NCBI GenBank assembly: GCA_945927915.1
Contig: CAMEMX010000043.1
Span: forward strand, 1 to 10,349
Direction of reading: 5' to 3'
Origin: an uncultured Clostridia bacterium
Lineage (GTDB): Bacteria > Bacillota > Clostridia > Oscillospirales > Oscillospiraceae
DNA length: 10,349 nucleotides
Part shown: positions 5,953 through 10,349 of the stretch, piece after piece
Position numbering within the stretch: position 1 is the stretch's first letter
Layout of the letters: each line of letters opens with the position of its first letter
Made by a program: the position numbers and the translations under genes
The notes under the pieces: model-generated
What the model was told of the DNA's origin: nothing
The model's database searches: none
The model's input: the letters and a program-made list of their open reading frames with translations, nothing else

Positions 5953-8262
5953 TCAATTCTCCTTTCTCCACGGGTCATTGATGAGCCCCTCTTCGGAGAA
6001 GCGCTTGAAGAGGATGTGCGGGGTCATGGGCGCGTCGTCGATGGCTACGCCGGTCGCGTTCAAAATGGCGTTGCGGATGGCGGGCGCGACCGGGCAGGCG
6101 GGCGGCTCACCGAGGGCCTTCGTGCCGAACGGGCTGGTCGGTTCGGGATTTTCGACGAACTGCGCCTCCAGATGCGGGTGATCCATCGTGGACGAGAGCT
6201 TGTAGTCGAGCAGGTTGTTGTTGAGCGGCTTGCCGGTCTTTTCGTCGAACAGGAGCTGCTCGGACAGGGCGTAGCCGATGCCCATCGACATACCGCCATG
6301 CACCTGCGCGGCGGCAAGCTGCGGGTTGATGAGCTTACCGCAGTCGTGGACGTTGATGATCTTGTCGATCGTCACGCGACACATCGGAATGTCCACCGTG
6401 ACCTCGGCGCAGCAGCAGCCGAAGGAATAGGCGTTGTTCTTGATATGGTAGGTCGACTCTGCCGTGATGTGCTCGGAGTGGGCGAGGCTGTAGAACGCGG
6501 TGGTCGCCAGCTCCTTCAGGCTCATCAGGACGCGGCCGTCCGTCGTGCGGACGATGTTGCTGTCGATGATGTCGAGGTTGGCGATGGCAACGCGGGTCAG
6601 CTCGTTGGCGTATTTCAGGATCTTTTCCTTCAGAATGTTGCCGGTCTGCGTGATGGAGAAGCCGACGACGTAGGTCTGGCGCGAGGCATAAGCGCCGAGG
6701 CCGAAGGGCGTCACGTCGGTGTCCTGCGTGGAGATCACATGGACATCGGTGTAGTCCTTGAGGCCGACTACGTCCGCCGCCATCTGGGCATAGGCGGTGT
6801 CGGCGCCCTGACCGATCTCCGTCTCGCCGACCTGCACCTGGATGGAGCCGTCCTGGTTGAGCACCATGCGGCAGGAGGAATGCTCCAGCGCAATGGGCCA
6901 GACGGCGGTGTTGTACCAGAACGGGGCGATGCCCACGCCCTTGCGGATGTCGCCGGTCTGATTTGCGTATTCGGCGTGCTTGCGGTCGTAGTCGATGTAG
7001 GCCACGGCCTTGTCGAAGCACTGGTTGAAGCTGTCGTAGTAGTTTTCGTTCTTGGAGAAGCCGTCGACATAGCCCACGGGCATGATGTGCTCGCGGCGGA
7101 ACTGCAGGGAATCGACGCCGAGCACCTTGCAGATGTCCTCGATATGGCACTCGTGCGCCCACGACGCCTGCGGCATACCGTAGCCGCGCATCGCGCCGGC
7201 GACGGAGCGGTTGGTGAAGACGGTGTAGGCGTCGCACTCGAAGTTGTCGCAGGGATAGAGCTGCGGGAACGAGCCCATTGCCTTGGCGACGATGGAGTGA
7301 CCGTGCGAGGCGTAAGCGCCCTGGTTGGAGAAGCACTCGACCTTGCGCGCGACGAAGGAGCCGTCCGGCCGCAGCCACGAGATCATGTGGAAGCGGATGG
7401 CGTGACGCACGCGGTTGGACACGAAGGTGTCCTCGCGCGGGATGTCGATCTTGACGAGACGGCCGCCGAGCTGCATGGAAAGCCACGCGGCGAGCGGCTC
7501 ATACAACGTGTCCTGCTTGTTGCCGAAGCCGCCGCCGATGTAGGGCTTGATGACGCGGACGCGGCCCCAGTCGATGCCGAGCGCCTGACCGACTGTGCGG
7601 CGGACGATGTGCGGGATCTGCGTGGAGGAGACGATGACGATCTTGCCGGACTCCTCGTAGGCGTAGGCGACGTGGTTTTCGATGTGGCAGTGCTGCACCA
7701 TCGGGGTGTTGTACCACTTGTCGACGCAGATCAGCCCTTCCTCCCTGATCGCCTCTGCGTAATTGCCCATGCGGATGGAGGAATGCTTCAGAATGTTGTT
7801 GGGATAGTCCTTGTGGAGCTGCGGCGCACCGTCCTTCATGGCCTCCTGCACGTCGAGGACGAAGGGGAGCGTCTCGTATTCGACCTTGACCAGCGCGGCG
7901 GCCTGCGCAGCGGCGACCTCATCCTCCGCGACAACGGCTGCGACATCGTCGCCGTAGTAGCGGACGTGGCGGTTAAGCAGACGGCGGTCGGCGACGTCCT
8001 GATGCGCCTCCTCGACCGACCACGGATGGCCTGCCGTGGGGAATTTGATGTCGGGGACATCAAAACAGGTGAAAATCTTTACAACGCCGGGAACCTGCTC
8101 GGCTGCCGAAACGTCAACGGATTTGACATAGCCGTGCGCGATGGTCGAGCGGACCACGCGGGTGACGAGGGCGCGGCGGTCGCACAGGTCGTCCGTGTAT
8201 TTGGCTCTGCCGGTAGCCTTGTCGAACGCGTCGACGCGGGCTACGCTCTTACCGACATTCAT
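5953..8262 (-). CDS. xdhA: Xanthine dehydrogenase-type molybdenum-binding subunit
   Basis: 769 residues; E. coli XdhA has about 752 and is similar from start to end (VRVDA-type start, TGRAKYTDD, QIPHIVRR, VIKPYIGGGFGNKQD). It binds the molybdenum cofactor and hydroxylates the substrate. Landmarks are GGGFGNKQ (243-250) in the cofactor pocket, GAMRGYG with R359, matching the substrate-orienting arginine region of xanthine dehydrogenases, a PREDTF segment with an acidic residue, GQGADT and LGEPPACPVAP with E719, the catalytic base position. The start at 8262 is preceded by AGGAGG (complement of 8273-8278) and gives MNVGKSVARVDAFDK; an upstream in-frame ATG at 8343 lies in the promoter and is rejected. 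First gene of the operon xdhA-xdhB-xdhC. Hypoxanthine/xanthine is the likely substrate, but related purine or aldehyde hydroxylases cannot be excluded. Whether it needs the selenium-containing cofactor version cannot be judged here. Confidence 0.93.
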   Translation of the reverse strand: MNVGKSVARVDAFDKATGRAKYTDDLCDRRALVTRVVRSTIAHGYVKSVDVSAAEQVPGVVKIFTCFDVPDIKFPTAGHPWSVEEAHQDVADRRLLNRHVRYYGDDVAAVVAEDEVAAAQAAALVKVEYETLPFVLDVQEAMKDGAPQLHKDYPNNILKHSSIRMGNYAEAIREEGLICVDKWYNTPMVQHCHIENHVAYAYEESGKIVIVSSTQIPHIVRRTVGQALGIDWGRVRVIKPYIGGGFGNKQDTLYEPLAAWLSMQLGGRLVKIDIPREDTFVSNRVRHAIRFHMISWLRPDGSFVARKVECFSNQGAYASHGHSIVAKAMGSFPQLYPCDNFECDAYTVFTNRSVAGAMRGYGMPQASWAHECHIEDICKVLGVDSLQFRREHIMPVGYVDGFSKNENYYDSFNQCFDKAVAYIDYDRKHAEYANQTGDIRKGVGIAPFWYNTAVWPIALEHSSCRMVLNQDGSIQVQVGETEIGQGADTAYAQMAADVVGLKDYTDVHVISTQDTDVTPFGLGAYASRQTYVVGFSITQTGNILKEKILKYANELTRVAIANLDIIDSNIVRTTDGRVLMSLKELATTAFYSLAHSEHITAESTYHIKNNAYSFGCCCAEVTVDIPMCRVTIDKIINVHDCGKLINPQLAAAQVHGGMSMGIGYALSEQLLFDEKTGKPLNNNLLDYKLSSTMDHPHLEAQFVENPEPTSPFGTKALGEPPACPVAPAIRNAILNATGVAIDDAPMTPHILFKRFSEEGLINDPWRKEN

Positions 8263-8333
8263 ATTATGTAAACCTCCTGACCATATTTTTTGCAAAATCA
8301 ACAAAAAGTGCTTATCTTGGATTATACATTTTG

Positions 8334-8362
8334 AGTATATCATAAAAATCGCCGGATGAAAA
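8334..8362 (-). promoter_or_regulatory. Promoter of the xdh operon
   Basis: On the minus strand: TATACT (complement of 8334-8339) with an extended TG, a 17-base spacer, and TTTTCA (complement of 8357-8362) as -35. The predicted start is near 8327, giving a leader of about 65 bases, too short for a riboswitch aptamer plus expression platform. Confidence 0.65.
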
Positions 8363-8363
8363 G

Positions 8364-8393
8364 TAGGAACGTTATCCTATTTATGAAATAACG
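8364..8393. promoter_or_regulatory. Possible operator between divergent promoters
   Basis: Two overlapping inverted repeats adjoin the xdh -35 box: TAGGA/TCCTA (8364-8368 and 8375-8379 region, around ACGTTA) and CGTTAT/ATAACG (8370-8375 and 8388-8393, 12 bases apart). The placement suits a regulator acting on one or both of the divergent promoters. No regulator gene is in the window. The arms are short, so chance is possible in this AT-rich stretch. Confidence 0.3.
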
Positions 8394-8415
8394 GAAAAAA
8401 TTTCGTTTCCGCTCC

Positions 8416-8444
8416 TTGCGGTGTGCAGAAAAAAAGCGTATACT
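8416..8444 (+). promoter_or_regulatory. Promoter of the MocA-like gene
   Basis: TTGCGG (8416-8421), 17-base spacer, TATACT (8439-8444). The predicted start is near 8451, about 31 bases before the ATG. It is transcribed away from the xdh promoter; the -10 boxes are about 100 bases apart. Confidence 0.7.
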
Positions 8445-8481
8445 GTTGTCGGAACATCAAAAAAGGAAACGGGGGACAAGA

Positions 8482-9066
8482 ATGGGCGACGCGAAGATTG
8501 GCTGTGTGGTGATGGCGGCGGGGAATGCCCGGCGCTTCGGCGCGAACAAGTTAGCTGCCGCGCTGGCGGGCAAGCCCCTGATCCTCCGCGCGCTGGAAGC
8601 TGTGCCGGAGGGGCTGTTTTCGCGTGTCGAAGTCGTGACGCAGTATGCGGAAGTTGCGGATATGGCGGCGTGCTTCGGCTTCGGCGCAATCAAAAACAGG
8701 CGGCCCGACCTCGGCCTCAGCCATACGATCGCGCTCGGTACGCAGGCGCTTGCGGACTGCGACGCGATCCTTTACATGGTGGCAGACCAGCCGCTTCTGG
8801 CGGCGGAGACGGTCAGCCGCGTCGCCGCGGCGTGGCGCGAGACGCCGGCGTGTATCGTCGCCGCCGCCCACGGCGGAAAACGCGGCAACCCCTGCATTTT
8901 CCCCCGGGAATTTTTCCCGGAGCTGCTCGCCCTGACCGGCGACACCGGCGGCAGCGCCGTCATCAGGCGGCATCCCGACCGCCTGCGCACGGTCGAGGTC
9001 CCGGCGGCGGAGCTTGCCGACGTCGACACGCCCGAAGCGCTTGCGTCCCTGCAGGAACATCAATAA
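8482..9066 (+). CDS. mocA: MobA-like NTP transferase, probable molybdenum cofactor cytidylyltransferase (MocA type)
   Basis: 194 residues, typical of MocA/YgfJ-type proteins. These use CTP to convert Mo-molybdopterin into its cytosine dinucleotide form, which enzymes of the xanthine dehydrogenase family carry in bacteria. The nucleotide-binding loop is VVMAAGNARRFGANKL (about 9-24), a variant of the usual LAAGxSxRxGxxK signature. The metal-binding ADQPL has D102, and RGNP plus the closing DVDTPEAL match the family's C-terminal pattern. The start at 8482 has GGGGGA (8471-8476); an in-frame ATG at 8416 lies in the promoter. It sits divergent to xdhABC, consistent with providing the cofactor for that enzyme. 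GTP-using MobA is less likely because the neighbour is a hydroxylase of the cytosine-dinucleotide class; the specificity is inferred from context, not residues. Confidence 0.85.
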   Translation: MGDAKIGCVVMAAGNARRFGANKLAAALAGKPLILRALEAVPEGLFSRVEVVTQYAEVADMAACFGFGAIKNRRPDLGLSHTIALGTQALADCDAILYMVADQPLLAAETVSRVAAAWRETPACIVAAAHGGKRGNPCIFPREFFPELLALTGDTGGSAVIRRHPDRLRTVEVPAAELADVDTPEALASLQEHQ

Positions 9067-9096
9067 AAAAGCCCCGGACGGTTTCCCGTCCGGGGC
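9065..9096 (-). terminator. Converging terminator between mocA and pnp
   Basis: GCCCCGGACGG (9071-9081) pairs perfectly with 9086-9096 around TTTC. On the minus strand it runs into six T (complement of 9065-9070), an excellent terminator for pnp. On the plus strand it follows the mocA stop by four bases but has only GATTTGCATTT behind it, so it is weaker that way. Confidence 0.85.
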
Positions 9097-9111
9097 GATT
9101 TGCATTTATGC

Positions 9112-10349
9112 TTACTTTTCGGATTCGGCAAGCTCCTTCAGCGCGTCCTTGCGGCTGAAATTCGCTCTGCCCTTCTCGTCGAAGCCCATGAACTTGACCC
9201 ACGTCATGTCGCCGACGTTCAGCACGTCCTCGACCTTTTCGACGCGGCGGTTTTCGAGCTTGGAGATGTGCACCATGCCGTCGTGGCCCGGAGCGATCTC
9301 GACGAACGCGCCGATGGGCAGGATGCGCACGACCTTGCCATAGTACAGCGCGCCGACCTCGGGCACGAAGCAGATGTCGTCGATCATCTTCTTGGCGGCA
9401 TAGCCTGCGGCGGAATCGACCGCGGCGATGAAGACGTTGCCGTCGTCGTCGATGTCGACCTTGGCGCCGGTGTCGGCGCAGATCTTCTGGATGGTCTTGC
9501 CGCCGGAGCCGATGACCTCGCGGATCTTGTCGACGGGGATCTGCATGGAGATCATCTTCGGGGCAAACTCGGACACGTCGGGACGCGGCTCGGAGATGCA
9601 CGGCAGCATGACCTGCTCGAGGATCTCCAGACGGGCCTTGCGGCAGCGCTCCAGCGCGTCGGCGATGATCTCCATCGTCAGGCCCTTGTTCTTCAGGTCC
9701 ATCTGGATGGCGGTGACGCCCTCGGTGGTGCCGGCGACCTTGAAGTCCATCTCGCCGTGGAAGTCCTCAACGCCCTGGATGTCGGTGAAGGTTCTCCACT
9801 CGCCCGTCTCCTGATCGGAGATCAGGCCGCAGGAGATGCCGGCGACCGGACGCTTGATGGGCACGCCTGCGTCCATCAGCGCGAGCGTGGAGCCGCAGAT
9901 GGAGCCCTGCGAGGTCGAGCCGTTGGACGACAGGACTTCGGACACGACGCGGATGGCGTACGGGAACTCCTCGACGCTGGGGATCACGGGCAGCAGCGCC
10001 TTTTCGGCGAGAGAGCCGTGGCCGATCTCGCGGCGGGAGGTGGAGCGGGCGGCACGGGCCTCGCCGGTGGAGAAGGACGGGAAGTTGTAGTGGTGGATAT
10101 AGCGCTTGGTGTCCTCCTGATAGATGGTGTCGAGCTTCTGCGCGGCGGAGAGGGTGTTAAGCGTGCAGATGGACAGGACCTGCGTCTGGCCTCTGGCGAA
10201 CAGGCCGGAGCCGTGGACGCGCGGCAGGACGCCGACCTCGGCGTCGAGCGGACGGATCTCGTCCATATGGCGACCGTCGACGCGTTTGCCGGCGAGCAGC
10301 CACTTCTTGACGACCTTCTTCTGCATCTTGTACAGGCAGACGTCGATGT
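9112..10349 (-). CDS. pnp: Polynucleotide phosphorylase, C-terminal part (5' end beyond window)
   Basis: 411 codons are visible before the right edge; the frame stays open through base 10349, so the start is missing (full PNPases are about 700 residues). The enzyme degrades RNA 3'-to-5' with phosphate and is part of RNA turnover. Visible in order, counting from the first internal Met at 10326: the second RNase PH domain from about 18 (RVDGR, RPLDAEVGVLPRVHGSG, FARGQTQ), the phosphate-site RREIGHG, the NGSTSQGSICGS loop, and the catalytic acidic block EMDFKVAGT...AIQMDLK; then a KH domain with GSGG (in REVIGSGGKTIQ), then an S1 domain (YYGKVVRILPIGAFVEI...HDGMVHIS). The protein ends soon after S1 with no acidic tail. 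Nothing in it looks broken. Its terminator is 16 bases past the stop. Confidence 0.97.
   Translation of the reverse strand, partial: IDVCLYKMQKKVVKKWLLAGKRVDGRHMDEIRPLDAEVGVLPRVHGSGLFARGQTQVLSICTLNTLSAAQKLDTIYQEDTKRYIHHYNFPSFSTGEARAARSTSRREIGHGSLAEKALLPVIPSVEEFPYAIRVVSEVLSSNGSTSQGSICGSTLALMDAGVPIKRPVAGISCGLISDQETGEWRTFTDIQGVEDFHGEMDFKVAGTTEGVTAIQMDLKNKGLTMEIIADALERCRKARLEILEQVMLPCISEPRPDVSEFAPKMISMQIPVDKIREVIGSGGKTIQKICADTGAKVDIDDDGNVFIAAVDSAAGYAAKKMIDDICFVPEVGALYYGKVVRILPIGAFVEIAPGHDGMVHISKLENRRVEKVEDVLNVGDMTWVKFMGFDEKGRANFSRKDALKELAESEK

Noticed and set aside
5062..8271. 1069-codon open frame on the plus strand opposite xdhA and xdhB
   Set aside because: It is antisense to two fully convincing genes, has no ribosome site or known domain, and is explained by GC-rich codon use leaving few stops on the opposite strand.
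8263..8333. Purine riboswitch in the xdh leader (a TATAATCC-like stretch)
   Set aside because: The leader is only about 65 bases and lacks the paired P2/P3 loops and conserved core of the aptamer.
8263..8343. Longer XdhA starting at 8343
   Set aside because: The extra 27 residues would overlap the -10 box and lie upstream of the AGGAGG site; homologues start near MNVGKSVARVDA.

Overview
The window is GC-rich chromosomal DNA that looks like a Gram-positive anaerobe of the class Clostridia, most likely an Oscillospirales/Ruminococcaceae-type gut bacterium. Supporting this are a LytR-CpsA-Psr (LCP) cell-wall protein, AGGAGG-type ribosome binding sites, sigma-A-like promoters with TAAAAT or TATACT -10 boxes, intrinsic terminators after most genes, a small protein resembling DUF6514, and palindromic intergenic repeats of a kind I associate with that group. 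The taxonomic call is inference; no marker gene settles it.

Left part, plus strand (about 1-3828): a terminator for an unseen upstream gene; an LCP-family transferase with an unusual three-helix membrane module; a strong terminator; a 91-residue DUF6514-like protein; then nrdR (repressor of ribonucleotide reductase genes) followed one base later by a membrane-anchored polysaccharide deacetylase. A good promoter overlapping the stop codon of the small gene should drive nrdR and the deacetylase together.

Middle (3829-4570): 742 bases with no credible gene. It holds a cluster of repeats: an inverted-repeat element of the TGTCATTGCGAG type bracketed by two identical 26-base hairpins exactly 200 bases apart, a half copy of the same element, a 7-base tandem repeat, a 245-base composite of palindromes with TTGTAGGG/CCCTACAA ends, and two hairpins at the end of the minus-strand operon.

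Right part: a minus-strand operon encodes a three-subunit molybdenum hydroxylase closely resembling E. coli XdhABC, in the order xdhA (molybdopterin), xdhB (FAD), xdhC (two [2Fe-2S] clusters). Transcribed away from it across 219 bases is a MobA-like nucleotidyltransferase of the MocA type, which would supply the cytosine dinucleotide form of the molybdenum cofactor that XdhA-type enzymes need. Both divergent promoters can be read, with small inverted repeats between them that could be an operator. Together these genes suggest purine (hypoxanthine/xanthine) oxidation. Last, on the minus strand and running off the right edge, is the C-terminal half of polynucleotide phosphorylase (pnp), sharing a converging terminator hairpin with the MocA-like gene.

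No RNA gene, CRISPR array, insertion sequence or phage gene was seen. The protein-coding genes look ordinary; the least explained parts are the repeat-filled gap, the LCP membrane module and the xdh/mocA divergent control region.
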